NCBI RefSeq assembly: GCF_034424215.1
Contig: NZ_CP139960.1
Location: forward strand, 3,100,001 to 3,164,000
Length of the DNA: 64,000 bases
Reading direction: 5' to 3'
From: Niabella yanshanensis
GTDB taxonomy: Bacteria > Bacteroidota > Bacteroidia > Chitinophagales > Chitinophagaceae
Shown here: positions 24,795-32,928 of the stretch, in pieces
Layout of the letters: every line of letters begins with the position of its first letter
Numbering within the stretch: position 1 is the first letter of the stretch
Translations under genes and position numbers: made by a program
The notes under the pieces: model-generated
The model's input: the letters and a program-made list of their open reading frames with translations, nothing else
What the model was told of the DNA's origin: nothing
Database searches by the model: none

Positions 24795-25283
24795 ATGGCG
24801 ATCAGGATTTTTATTACAGGCGGCACTTTTGATAAGGAATATAATATGTTAAATGGTCAGCTCTATTTCAAAGACACCCACCTGCATGAACTGTTAGAAA
24901 AAGGGCGTAACCTGGTACCCGTTGAAATAAGAACACTGATGATGATTGACAGCCTGGAAATGACCGAGGAAGACCGCGAGTTAATTGCTTACCAATGCGA
25001 ACAGTGCGAGGAAGAGCAGATCGTAATTACGCATGGCACGGACACCATGGATAAAACCGCTCAGGTTCTGGCGGAAAAAGTAAAGAATAAAACGATCGTT
25101 ATTACCGGCGCTATGATTCCTATTAAATTTGGCAGCTCCGATGGCTTATTCAACCTGGGTAGTGCTTTGGCATTTGCCCAAACGCTTCCCCCCGGCGTTT
25201 ATGTAGCGATGAATGGCCGTTATTTCAACTGGAACAATGTTCGCAAGAACAGGCAATCAGGCATTTTTGAAGAAATTAAATAA
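24795..25283 (+). CDS. Single-domain asparaginase-like protein
   Basis: A 162-residue cytoplasmic protein equal to the N-terminal catalytic domain of L-asparaginase. It keeps FITGGTFDKEYN (first catalytic Thr and the flexible-loop Tyr), ITHGTDTMDKTAQVL (second catalytic Thr with its Asp) and TGAMIPIKFGSSDGLFNLGSAL (catalytic Lys region is shifted). Full asparaginases are about 330 residues and have a second domain that completes the neighbour's active site in the tetramer; that domain is absent and the frame ends naturally at GIFEEIK. One-domain relatives are annotated in several Bacteroidota. Whether it hydrolyses asparagine is uncertain. Confidence 0.8.
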   Translation: MAIRIFITGGTFDKEYNMLNGQLYFKDTHLHELLEKGRNLVPVEIRTLMMIDSLEMTEEDRELIAYQCEQCEEEQIVITHGTDTMDKTAQVLAEKVKNKTIVITGAMIPIKFGSSDGLFNLGSALAFAQTLPPGVYVAMNGRYFNWNNVRKNRQSGIFEEIK

Positions 25284-25426
25284 AAGCAACACCGGCAATC
25301 GCTTTTCTACTTATAGTTTCCCCATCTTTGCAGGCTCAATAAACGAAATGGAGAAGTCGCTCCCCGAATTCCGGTAACCGGATAATCGGATGGTGGTTTT
25401 TCCGATTCAAAATAAAAACCAATCGG

Positions 25427-26704
25427 ATGAAAACTTCGAAAAGCGCTGCCATCGGCTTTATTTTTATAACCCTTACTATCGATGTTATCGGCTGGGGATT
25501 GATCATCCCGGTGATGCCCAAGCTCCTTTCTGAATTAAAGCATATTCCGATCAATGAAACGAGTACCTGGGGAGGCATACTGGTATCTGTTTTTGCGGCC
25601 ATGCAATTTATTTTTGCGCCATTGATGGGAAATCTTAGCGATCGCTTTGGACGAAGACCCATCATTTTGCTATCCCTTCTCGGATTCTGTGTAGATTATA
25701 TCATCCTCGCCCTGGCTCATAATTATGCTTTGCTTTTTGTTGGCCGCGTGCTCGCAGGTATCACCGGGGCAAGTTTTACAGCAGCAAGTGCTTATATAGC
25801 AGACATTAGTACGAACGAAAACCGAGCTAAAAATTTTGGATTGATCGGTGCAGCCTTCGGATTGGGATTTGTACTGGGCCCTGCACTGGGTGGTTTGCTG
25901 GCCGGCTGGGGCTTAAGGGCTCCTTTTTATGCAGCCGCGATTCTTTGCTTTATTAATTTCTTATATGGTTATTTTGTACTCCCCGAATCGCTAAAGCCGG
26001 AAAACCGCAGACCTTTTAGCTGGCTAAAGGCTAATCCTGTCGGGTCTCTTTTGTTCTTCATAAAACATAAGGAAATAACCGGCCTCGTTGCAGGTTTTAT
26101 TTTTATATACCTGGCAGCTCACGCGGTGCAAAGCAACTGGAGTTATTTTACCATGTTTGTGTTTGACTGGACTGAAAAGCAGGTCGGTATTTCTCTGGCA
26201 ATTGTGGGCGTATTGGTTGGGCTGGTACAAGGCGGTCTGATACGCATTATTAACCCAAGGCTCGGGGATGAAAAAAGTACTTACCTGGGACTTTTGCTAT
26301 ATGCAGTAGGTTTAACGCTGTTTGCTTTTGCTTCTCAAAGCTGGATGATGTATGTATTCCTGATCCCTTATTGTTTGGGTGGCATTGCTGGTCCCGCGCT
26401 ACAGTCTATTATAACCAAACATATTCCTAATAACGAGCAGGGAGAGCTGCAAGGCGGTTTAACCAGCCTGATGAGCCTTACTTCTATATTTGGTCCGCTA
26501 ATTATGACGGGGTTATTTAACTATACCACACATAAAGAGTCTGCCATTCACTTCCCGGGGGCACCGTTCTTACTAGGTGCTGTTTTTATGCTGATCAGCA
26601 TCTGGATATCCCGCATAGTGTTACAGAAAGAGCGCAAAGAAAATCCTGAATTGGCTAAACGCCTGGATGAGCCCGCAACAGAGCCAACGATTACGCAAGC
26701 CTAA
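25427..26704 (+). CDS. MFS transporter, DHA1 family (TetA-like)
   Basis: A 425-residue transporter with 12 predicted helices. The loop 2-3 motif GNLSDRFGRRPI is near residue 68 and the antiporter motif C GAAFGLGFVLGPALGG near 145, both as in TetA-type drug/proton antiporters. The start IDVIGWGLIIPVMPKL also matches. It would export a small molecule at the cost of the proton gradient; similarity to tetracycline pumps at this level does not show tetracycline resistance. It is followed by a divergently unrelated AraC regulator gene on the same strand, 100 bp away with its own promoter. Confidence 0.9.
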   Translation: MKTSKSAAIGFIFITLTIDVIGWGLIIPVMPKLLSELKHIPINETSTWGGILVSVFAAMQFIFAPLMGNLSDRFGRRPIILLSLLGFCVDYIILALAHNYALLFVGRVLAGITGASFTAASAYIADISTNENRAKNFGLIGAAFGLGFVLGPALGGLLAGWGLRAPFYAAAILCFINFLYGYFVLPESLKPENRRPFSWLKANPVGSLLFFIKHKEITGLVAGFIFIYLAAHAVQSNWSYFTMFVFDWTEKQVGISLAIVGVLVGLVQGGLIRIINPRLGDEKSTYLGLLLYAVGLTLFAFASQSWMMYVFLIPYCLGGIAGPALQSIITKHIPNNEQGELQGGLTSLMSLTSIFGPLIMTGLFNYTTHKESAIHFPGAPFLLGAVFMLISIWISRIVLQKERKENPELAKRLDEPATEPTITQA

Positions 26705-26779
26705 ACATAAAATACTAAAACATCCGTTTAGTACCATTTTTGGTCCGAAAAACGACATAAGGATACGGCGATTGCGGTG

Positions 26780-26787
26780 TAATTTTG
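26780..26787 (+). promoter_or_regulatory. -7 promoter element of the AraC gene
   Basis: TAATTTTG is a perfect TAnnTTTG match, 18 nt before the ATG at 26806. It overlaps the possible TTG start at 26785 and rules it out. Confidence 0.6.
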
Positions 26788-26805
26788 TATAGTATTAAAC
26801 GTGCT

Positions 26806-27681
26806 ATGACAAAGTTCCCGGTATACAATATTTGCAATATCAGTGCTTCATCCACACCGCCGGATGAGGATATTCTTGTGGAAGACTTTGCTCAATACAT
26901 TAGCCGTCATTATGCAAAACTGAATTATCCACACCGGCACGCTTTTTATCATGTTGTATTGTTTACCGCGGGCAAAGGAACACATACTATCGATTTTAAA
27001 ACCTTTCCCGTAGTGGCTGGTCAGGCGTATTTTATGATTCCCGGGCAGGTGCATGGGTGGCAATTTGAAGGAAAAGTAGAGGGTTATATTATTAACTTTT
27101 CCGAGACTTTTTTCAAGTCGTTTTTATTGAATTCTTCCTACCTGGACCAGTTTTCTTTTTTCAGCGGCAATTGTGATGAAGGCGTCATTCAATTAAAAGG
27201 TCCTTTGCATAAGGAAGGAGAACTATTAATGAATGAAATGTTGAAAGCTGCTGAAGGCAGACCCGTTCATGAAGACCTGATCAGGGTATTGTTACTGCGT
27301 TTCCTGATACTCGCCGATGAAGCTTCCGGAAAAAAAGTGGCCAATTCCATACCCAATCAAAAAGTATTGACGTTAAAAACATTCCGGAACCTGATCGAAA
27401 AAAATTACCGGCTGTTAAAGTTGCCAAACGAGTATGCAGCGCTCATGTACATTACGCCGCATCATTTGAACGCCTTATGCCAGGACCTAACCGGTCAAAC
27501 AGCCGGCGAGCTGATACGCGACCGGGTAATACTGGAAGCCAAACGGCTTTTAGTGAATGAAGAAATGACGGCTGCAGAAATAGCCTGGAACCTCAATTTT
27601 AAAGACGCTTCTTATTTTAACCGCTTCTTTAAAAAGGCAACCGGACTTACGCCTTTCGAATTTAGAAAACAGATTAAATAA
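26806..27681 (+). CDS. AraC-family transcriptional regulator
   Basis: A 291-residue regulator with an N-terminal cupin-like sensor domain (about 30-110, with HRHAFYHVVLFTAGKGTH and MIPGQVHGWQF) and a C-terminal double helix-turn-helix (about 190-288). The second HTH has TAAEIAWNLNFKDASYFNRFFKK followed by GLTPFEFRK, the signature of the family. It likely binds a small molecule in the cupin and acts as an activator in the cytoplasm. Possible targets are the MFS pump upstream or the DUF983 gene 11 bp downstream, but this is from position only. Confidence 0.9.
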   Translation: MTKFPVYNICNISASSTPPDEDILVEDFAQYISRHYAKLNYPHRHAFYHVVLFTAGKGTHTIDFKTFPVVAGQAYFMIPGQVHGWQFEGKVEGYIINFSETFFKSFLLNSSYLDQFSFFSGNCDEGVIQLKGPLHKEGELLMNEMLKAAEGRPVHEDLIRVLLLRFLILADEASGKKVANSIPNQKVLTLKTFRNLIEKNYRLLKLPNEYAALMYITPHHLNALCQDLTGQTAGELIRDRVILEAKRLLVNEEMTAAEIAWNLNFKDASYFNRFFKKATGLTPFEFRKQIK

Positions 27682-27691
27682 ATAATGGATC

Positions 27692-28171
27692 ATGCATACA
27701 CAAACAATTCCCTCCGTTCAAACATCAGACGAAAGCAAACCTGGTTTTTTAAAAGTGCTGCAATGCAAATGTCCCCGTTGCCGCAAGGGCAATCTGTTTG
27801 TTGAACGGAATCCATATAAGTTATCCAGCATTATGAAAATGAATGAGCCCTGCCCGGTTTGCGGACAACCTTTTGAGCTGGAAGTAGGCTTTTATTATGG
27901 CAGCGGCTATATCAGCTATGCTTTATCCATTGCGTTAAGTGTTGCTTCTCTTATTGCCTGGTGGGTGTTTGTTGGCCTGAGCGTTAATGATAACAGGATT
28001 TTTTACTGGTTGATTTTTAATGCTGTTTTACTGCTTGCCTTACAGCCGTTAATCATGCGGTTAGCACGGGCAATATGGCTCTCCTTTTTTGTGAGATATG
28101 ATAAAAACTGGCGAACCAATCCGCCTAAACAATCAGAAAGACTGAACAAAGACCAGGGAAATAACTGGTAG
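27692..28171 (+). CDS. DUF983 membrane protein
   Basis: A 159-residue protein with a zinc-ribbon-like N-terminal part (CKCPRCRKG near 26-34 and CPVCG near 57-61) and two transmembrane helices (about 75-97 and 103-125). The order of the ribbon, the ELEVGFYYGSGYISYAL segment and the helices is the DUF983 pattern. Its role is unknown; in several bacteria it is near cytochrome oxidase genes, which is not the case here. It follows the AraC gene by 11 bp and is probably co-transcribed with it. Confidence 0.85.
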   Translation: MHTQTIPSVQTSDESKPGFLKVLQCKCPRCRKGNLFVERNPYKLSSIMKMNEPCPVCGQPFELEVGFYYGSGYISYALSIALSVASLIAWWVFVGLSVNDNRIFYWLIFNAVLLLALQPLIMRLARAIWLSFFVRYDKNWRTNPPKQSERLNKDQGNNW

Positions 28172-28174
28172 TAA

Positions 28175-28531
28175 TTATTTCAAAGCATCTTTTAAAGCGG
28201 CTACATTTTTCTTTTCACTGCCAATAAATATCTTGTCACCCAGGATAACTACCGGGCGCTTGAGAAAAGTATCGTGCTCTAATATATAGTTTTTATAATC
28301 TTGCTCTGTCAGGGCCTTATCTTTTAAACCCAGCTCTTTATACTTAAGCGCCCGGCGACTAAACAGCGATTCAAAAGATCCTGCCAGTTTTTTCATCTCA
28401 TCCAATTGGGTCGATGTTATGGGCTGGGTTCTGATATCCTGCAGCTTAAATCCCGTTTGTTCGCTGATATTCGCCTCTTTCATTATTTCGGTACAGGTGC
28501 TGCAGGTGGACAGGTAGTAAATCTTCTTCAT
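28175..28531 (-). CDS. ArsC/Spx-family thioredoxin-fold protein
   Basis: A 118-residue thioredoxin-fold protein of the ArsC/Spx/YffB group. It begins KIYYLSTCSTCTEIMKE with a CxxC at Cys10 and Cys13 positions of the family, and the middle keeps the IRTQPIT segment and the LFSRRALKYKELGL helix; the FLKRPVVILGDKIFIGS stretch near 88-104 contains the conserved RP of this family. Family members reduce arsenate with glutathione or act as RNA polymerase binding regulators (Spx). Neither role can be assigned from sequence. ATG 28531 is preferred to TTG 28534 because a perfect -7 element ends 4 nt before it. Convergent with DUF983, 3 bp apart. Confidence 0.82.
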   Translation of the reverse strand: MKKIYYLSTCSTCTEIMKEANISEQTGFKLQDIRTQPITSTQLDEMKKLAGSFESLFSRRALKYKELGLKDKALTEQDYKNYILEHDTFLKRPVVILGDKIFIGSEKKNVAALKDALK

Positions 28532-28535
28532 CAAC

Positions 28536-28543
28536 CAAAGATA
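28536..28543 (-). promoter_or_regulatory. -7 promoter element, leaderless class
   Basis: TATCTTTG on the minus strand is a perfect match to TAnnTTTG and ends 4 nt before the ATG at 28531. Confidence 0.6.
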
Positions 28544-28640
28544 GTAGTTGAGCGCATAACATTCACAAGTCAGTCATATAGTGTTTTACCGCAATACGCA
28601 ATGACGCGGGGGTGATTACAATAATGGTTTCTATAAAAAA

Positions 28641-28667
28641 AGACCATTTCAAAGCTTGAAATGGTCT
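28641..28667 (-). terminator. Rho-independent terminator of the vWA gene
   Basis: AGACCATTTCA and TGAAATGGTCT form an 11-bp perfect stem with a 5-nt loop. On the minus strand it is followed by seven T. It lies 24 bp after the vWA stop codon. Confidence 0.8.
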
Positions 28668-28690
28668 AAGGAGAAGGGCAGAAGGAATAT

Positions 28691-29560
28691 TTAATCTTTA
28701 CTTTTTGTTGGGGAGTTATTTTCGTTACAAATATTTTGTATCTGGCTAATGATATCACGGGATATATTATTAAAAGTAGGTGCTACAACCGAAGAGCCTC
28801 CTGTATTATTAGCAATAAGTTGTATTTGATAATTAGCAGGATATAATGTATTGCCGCTGAAAGTAGTCAGCAATACACACTGCACCCCCATACTATTAGC
28901 CGCTGTTGCCAGGCCTTGTAAAAAGCTATCGTCTGTTGCATTGGCATTATCATCATCACCGCTGGCCGGGGCATCGGTGATAATAATAGCAAGTTTCGTA
29001 ATGTTACCCCCGCGCCATGCGCCTGCAAAGCTGTTGTTCAAAATTTCGTGCAATAGCAAATCTCCAGGCTCTGGTCCTCCAATACCCCAACCCATGGGCA
29101 TGTTAGGGTTATTATTCAGGAAAGAAAGCTGTGTGCTGAAGCTGGCGGCATTAGCGGGAGCAAACATTTGCATCATAGTAAGATGCTGATCAGTACCGCT
29201 GCCGGTTGTTATTATTTTCTTTTGTGCAGCAGGCAGAGCCGTATAGGCCGGGCTGGTAATATAGGAAGGCCCGCTTCTTTTCGGATATTCGTCGAAAATA
29301 CCCAGCGCGAGCCTGTAATCACCACCAGATTCAGCTAGAATAGTATTAACAATCGTATTGACTTCGCTTTTTATGGAGTCAATTGCGCTACCCATACTCC
29401 CCGTATAATCTATTAAAAAGGCAACATCCATCCCGGCAGCACAACCAGTGGGTACTTCGTCGTAGTCGCACAAGGCAGCATTCTTGTCGCAGGAGGTAGC
29501 AATAAAAGTGATAATTCCTATTATTAAAATGGCAATTGACTTTGTATAAAACTTTTTCAT
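28691..29560 (-). CDS. von Willebrand factor A domain lipoprotein
   Basis: A 289-residue lipoprotein (lipobox ATSC, Cys24) whose mature part is one vWA domain of about 230 residues. The MIDAS metal site starts with AFLIDYTGSMGS (Asp51), a variant of DxSxS with Thr-Gly, and ends with the IIITDAPASGDDD segment. The protein is rich in Asn/Gly loops. vWA domains bind ligands through a divalent ion, so an adhesive or assembly role on the cell surface is likely. It is in tandem with the OmpA-type gene (63 bp apart) and is the second gene of that transcript. An upstream frame start at 29596 would be a TTG and would bury the signal peptide. Confidence 0.85.
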   Translation of the reverse strand: MKKFYTKSIAILIIGIITFIATSCDKNAALCDYDEVPTGCAAGMDVAFLIDYTGSMGSAIDSIKSEVNTIVNTILAESGGDYRLALGIFDEYPKRSGPSYITSPAYTALPAAQKKIITTGSGTDQHLTMMQMFAPANAASFSTQLSFLNNNPNMPMGWGIGGPEPGDLLLHEILNNSFAGAWRGGNITKLAIIITDAPASGDDDNANATDDSFLQGLATAANSMGVQCVLLTTFSGNTLYPANYQIQLIANNTGGSSVVAPTFNNISRDIISQIQNICNENNSPTKSKD

Positions 29561-29623
29561 AACAAACTTTTTAAAGGGTTGAAAATGGGAGGCCAACGGA
29601 ACAACCTCCCTGGTTGGTTAGGG

Positions 29624-31333
29624 TTAGCGGCTATCAGGACAGATTACCTTGATTTCGGTACGGCGATTGAGTTGATGATCAGCTTCGCTGCAATCCACTC
29701 CGTCTTTACAGCGGTTCAGTAACTTTCTTTCTCCATAACCCATCGGGATCAACCTTTCTTTTTGTATGCCCTGCAGCACCAGGTATTCTACTGCTGCGTC
29801 TGCACGTTTTTGTGAAAGATTCATATTATAGGTATCCGAGGCCCTGGAGTCTGTATGTGACGACAGCTCTACTTTTACGCCGGGATTATCTTTCATAAAC
29901 TGGGCAAGCTTACGTAGCTCAGGTTTTGCATCTTCCCTTATAAAATATTTGTCGAGATCGTAATAGATATTTTTAAGAATAATTGCTTTGCCACAGTCGG
30001 TTTTTTCCATACATACTTCCAGCTTGATAAACAGTGTTTTATTCCGGTCGAAATTTTGAGTGGAGATCATTTCTGTCTGTGAGAAATAATCATTCTTTTT
30101 AGCATATACTGAATAAGCAGCATTTTGTAAAGCCTGGAAAATAAAAGCGCCCTTATCGTTAGTATTGGTTGTTTTTTGTTCTGCTTTTACAGTATTCGTC
30201 AGCACCACAGAAGCTCCGCTCAATGGATTGGCCACATTACATTCTACTACCTGTCCGCGAAGTATAAAACGATCGTCGGCATATAATATTTCTTTTTGGA
30301 GCGTTTGGTTAGGTTCGAATTCATTTTTATTGGCTAGAGCACCCTTAAGATCAATATCAAATAGTTTTCCGGCTATTGAATAATTATCAGGACGGATATT
30401 ATTAAATACGATCACGCCATAATTATTGGTAGCACCGCTTTGAATAATTTCGCCGTATACATTTTTGATCACAACATCTGTATTCGGCAATATTTCGCCG
30501 GTGTACTGGTCTTTGGCTGTAATTGCCAAAGCATAATTATCGCAGGTGTTACACTCTTCTTTGGGTGCCGGCTGCTTTTTCTTTTTGGGTAGTTGAATGC
30601 TCACCCCTGCGAAAGCGCCTAAAGAGCTGATATCACAATTGCAGGCATTGTTACGCTGCACCAGGGATGGTTGTGATCCGGTATTCTCACCCGTAAACGG
30701 CAAATAGGCTGCAGAAAATCCTAGTTTGGCATTCGTAAGTTCAGGCGTTTGAAAATGCCTCAGGTAATACACGCCGGCATGCAGACCAACCGAACGGGTA
30801 AAATAATAGCTGAACTGCGCCTGGACCTTTGCGGATAATACATTTTTGGCATCATATCCTGCATGATGGTTCAATAACTGAGCGGGCGCAACAACAGACA
30901 GGTTGGTGTACCCGCCTTTTATATGGGTCAGTCCTCCGCGTAAAAATAGTTCAGCGGCAAATTTTTCGTCCCGCTGGTATTTAAAAGAGGGTCCGATGCC
31001 GTAGAACATACGGGTGACCTTGTCTTCCTTCAGATCCAGTACTGAGCTATTGTAAGCGCTGGTGGGATAATTGCTTTTCGGGCTATTTTGGATATAATCA
31101 AAATCTCCGCCCAGGCCTAACCAACTCCAATAGTAATTGAAGCTGGCTCCCGCTGCGAAACCACCTTTGTAATTAATATACGGTGTATTGTTATTGTAAA
31201 ATGGCAGCAGATCGTAACCGCCCCTGAAGGAAGCTCCCAGACCGTTCCGGGCTGGGCCGTAAGGGTTGGTTTGCGCGGTTACAGCAAACATTAGTGTTTG
31301 TAAAACACACAGTAAAATAAATATCTTTTTCAT
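29624..31333 (-). CDS. OmpA-family protein with N-terminal barrel and two regulatory-like beta domains
   Basis: A 569-residue outer-membrane protein. It has a signal peptide (MKKIFILLCVLQTLMFAVTAQ), an N-terminal beta-barrel-like part (about 22-245, with Gly/aromatic strand pairs), a spacer of Lys-rich KKKKQPAPKE, two carboxypeptidase-regulatory/CNA-B-like beta domains (about 265-345 and 350-430) and a C-terminal OmpA peptidoglycan-binding domain (about 455-565; LSSHTDSRA, LSQKRADAAVEYL, MGYGERKLLN). It anchors the outer membrane to the cell wall. This domain order resembles PorE-like and other Bacteroidota cell-envelope proteins, but the barrel is unusual for PorE. The transcript runs on into the vWA gene. 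Confidence 0.88.
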   Translation of the reverse strand: MKKIFILLCVLQTLMFAVTAQTNPYGPARNGLGASFRGGYDLLPFYNNNTPYINYKGGFAAGASFNYYWSWLGLGGDFDYIQNSPKSNYPTSAYNSSVLDLKEDKVTRMFYGIGPSFKYQRDEKFAAELFLRGGLTHIKGGYTNLSVVAPAQLLNHHAGYDAKNVLSAKVQAQFSYYFTRSVGLHAGVYYLRHFQTPELTNAKLGFSAAYLPFTGENTGSQPSLVQRNNACNCDISSLGAFAGVSIQLPKKKKQPAPKEECNTCDNYALAITAKDQYTGEILPNTDVVIKNVYGEIIQSGATNNYGVIVFNNIRPDNYSIAGKLFDIDLKGALANKNEFEPNQTLQKEILYADDRFILRGQVVECNVANPLSGASVVLTNTVKAEQKTTNTNDKGAFIFQALQNAAYSVYAKKNDYFSQTEMISTQNFDRNKTLFIKLEVCMEKTDCGKAIILKNIYYDLDKYFIREDAKPELRKLAQFMKDNPGVKVELSSHTDSRASDTYNMNLSQKRADAAVEYLVLQGIQKERLIPMGYGERKLLNRCKDGVDCSEADHQLNRRTEIKVICPDSR

Positions 31334-31589
31334 AATATACCTGTTTAAGTGAAGCCTACTCTGGCAGTTTTCGGCATCCCTGGTTGAGTTATTTGCAGGT
31401 ATATCAGGTATCAGGAGCAATTGTTACCCCTTAATGGGATTTCTTTTGTTGAAGACGTGAACGCTGACCCTTACCGGTACTTTATTGTCAAATATGCGTT
31501 CATTTTGTACCATGAGCGCCACTGCCAGCTATCATCCGCCAGCTGTCAACATCCTATTCAAAATCCCAACCTTTCCTCAAAAGATTTGT

Positions 31590-31597
31590 TATCTTTG
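31590..31597 (+). promoter_or_regulatory. -7 promoter element of the Nfu gene
   Basis: TATCTTTG is a perfect TAnnTTTG match, 19 nt before the ATG at 31617. It sits inside an open frame that begins at 31485, so that start is rejected. Confidence 0.6.
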
Positions 31598-31616
31598 CAT
31601 ACTAATTTTCAGAATT

Positions 31617-32213
31617 ATGATTAAAACAGGAAGTCCCGTTATCAGCATATATACAGAAATGACACCGAACCCGGAAACCATGAAGTTTGTTGCCAACAAG
31701 CTTTTGTATCCTGGTAAGAGTATCGATTTCCCGGATGCGGAAAGTGCCAAACCTTCACCGTTAGCTACAGAATTATTTGGTTTTCCATTTATTAAAGCTG
31801 TTTTTATTGCCAGCAATTTTGTCACCCTCACCAAAACACCGGATGCGGAGTGGATGGACGTGACACCTTCTATCCGCCAGTTTTTAAAAGATTACCTCGA
31901 AGAAGGAAAAGAAGTGATTAACGAAGATGAGATTGTTGAAGTAAAAAAGGAAAGCAGCAACGAAGTATTGGCTGACGACGATGATGTAGTAAAACGTATT
32001 AAAGAATTACTGGAGAACTATGTAAAGCCTGCTGTTGAAATGGACGGTGGAGCTATCCAGTTTAAAAGCTATAACGATGGGGTGGTTAACCTGATGATGC
32101 AGGGTAGCTGCAGCGGATGCCCCTCATCAATGATCACTTTGAAATCGGGTATTGAAGGCATGATGAAGCGTATGATCCCTGAAGTAAAAGAGGTTGTAGC
32201 AGAAGCAGAATAA
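31617..32213 (+). CDS. NifU-like Fe-S scaffold/carrier protein (Nfu type)
   Basis: A 198-residue cytoplasmic protein with an N-terminal Nfu_N domain (1-90; YTEMTPNPETMKFVANK, AELFGFPFIKAVFI-like stretch) and a C-terminal NifU domain (about 115-195) with the 4Fe-4S-binding CxxC in GSCSGCPSS near residue 164. Proteins of this Nfu1 layout receive Fe-S clusters and hand them to targets such as radical SAM enzymes and lipoate synthase. It is a one-gene transcript, closed by a strong terminator just downstream. Confidence 0.92.
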   Translation: MIKTGSPVISIYTEMTPNPETMKFVANKLLYPGKSIDFPDAESAKPSPLATELFGFPFIKAVFIASNFVTLTKTPDAEWMDVTPSIRQFLKDYLEEGKEVINEDEIVEVKKESSNEVLADDDDVVKRIKELLENYVKPAVEMDGGAIQFKSYNDGVVNLMMQGSCSGCPSSMITLKSGIEGMMKRMIPEVKEVVAEAE

Positions 32214-32237
32214 TTTTTTCAATTTTTGTTTTTTTTG

Positions 32238-32268
32238 AAAAGCTGTGCATTCAACCGCACAGCTTTTT
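32238..32268 (+). terminator. Rho-independent terminator of the Nfu gene
   Basis: AAAAGCTGTGC and GCACAGCTTTT form a perfect 11-bp stem with an 8-nt loop, followed by a T run. It separates the Nfu transcript from pnuC. Confidence 0.85.
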
Positions 32269-32293
32269 GTTTAAGCTTACTTTTGAAAAAATC

Positions 32294-32301
32294 TACGTTT
32301 G
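32294..32301 (+). promoter_or_regulatory. -7 promoter element of the pnuC operon
   Basis: TACGTTTG is a perfect TAnnTTTG match 18 nt before the TTG at 32320. A TTTTTG at 32264-32269 may be the -33 element. It overlaps the TTG at 32299, which therefore is unlikely to be used. Confidence 0.5.
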
Positions 32302-32319
32302 CAGGAATTTTTTAACCAG

Positions 32320-32928
32320 TTGATCAGCGGTCTCAAAGCCACCACCATTCCAGAGTACATAGCCGTGCTGGCTGGTATTGCCAGTGTTTGGTATAGCCGT
32401 AAAGAAAATATCCTGGTTTATCCTACCGGATTACTTAATACCATTATTTACATCTGGTTGAGCTTTAAATATCATTTGCTGGGTGAAGCTTCGGTAAATT
32501 TTTACTACACCCTTATGAATATGTATGGCTGGTACTTATGGACCCGCAAAGATAAACAGCAGCAAGCCATTATTCAGGTTCGTTTTTCGTCGGCAAAAGA
32601 ATGGCTGGGGCAATTATCCTTTTTTGCCTTTTTCTACCTCAGCATTTTTTTTGCATTGAGCTATTTGAAGAAGGCCTTTGCACCGGGTGCTATTCCCTGG
32701 GCCGATGCGCTGGCTTCAGCAAGTGCCTTTACCGGTATGTGGCTGATGGCTAAGAAAAAAGTAGAAAGCTGGTACTGGTGGGTTATTACTAATATTTGCG
32801 GTATGCCTTTATATTTTGTAAAAGGGTTGGTATTTACATCCGTTTATTATTTTGTTTTGCTGATTTTAGCAATAGGAGGGCTGATGGAGTGGCGAAGAAG
32901 AGCTTATCTAAATAGGAGTAATGATTAA
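32320..32928 (+). CDS. pnuC: Nicotinamide riboside/mononucleotide transporter PnuC
   Basis: A 202-residue membrane protein with seven or so helices. It has IAVLAGIASVWYSRKENILVYPTG, then NFYYTLMNMYGWYLW, both PnuC signatures in which the Trp and Asn residues line the substrate path, and the final WWVITNICGMPLYF helix. PnuC takes up nicotinamide riboside by facilitated diffusion, driven by phosphorylation inside the cell. The kinase gene overlaps its end by 8 bp. No ATG exists before the first helix. TTG 32299 lies within the -7 element, while TTG 32320 sits 18 nt after it; I use 32320, but the exact start needs data. Confidence 0.88.
   Translation: MISGLKATTIPEYIAVLAGIASVWYSRKENILVYPTGLLNTIIYIWLSFKYHLLGEASVNFYYTLMNMYGWYLWTRKDKQQQAIIQVRFSSAKEWLGQLSFFAFFYLSIFFALSYLKKAFAPGAIPWADALASASAFTGMWLMAKKKVESWYWWVITNICGMPLYFVKGLVFTSVYYFVLLILAIGGLMEWRRRAYLNRSND

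Noticed and set aside
25427-26704. Tetracycline resistance gene
   Set aside because: It shares only general DHA1 motifs with TetA; no resistance regulator or mobile element accompanies it.
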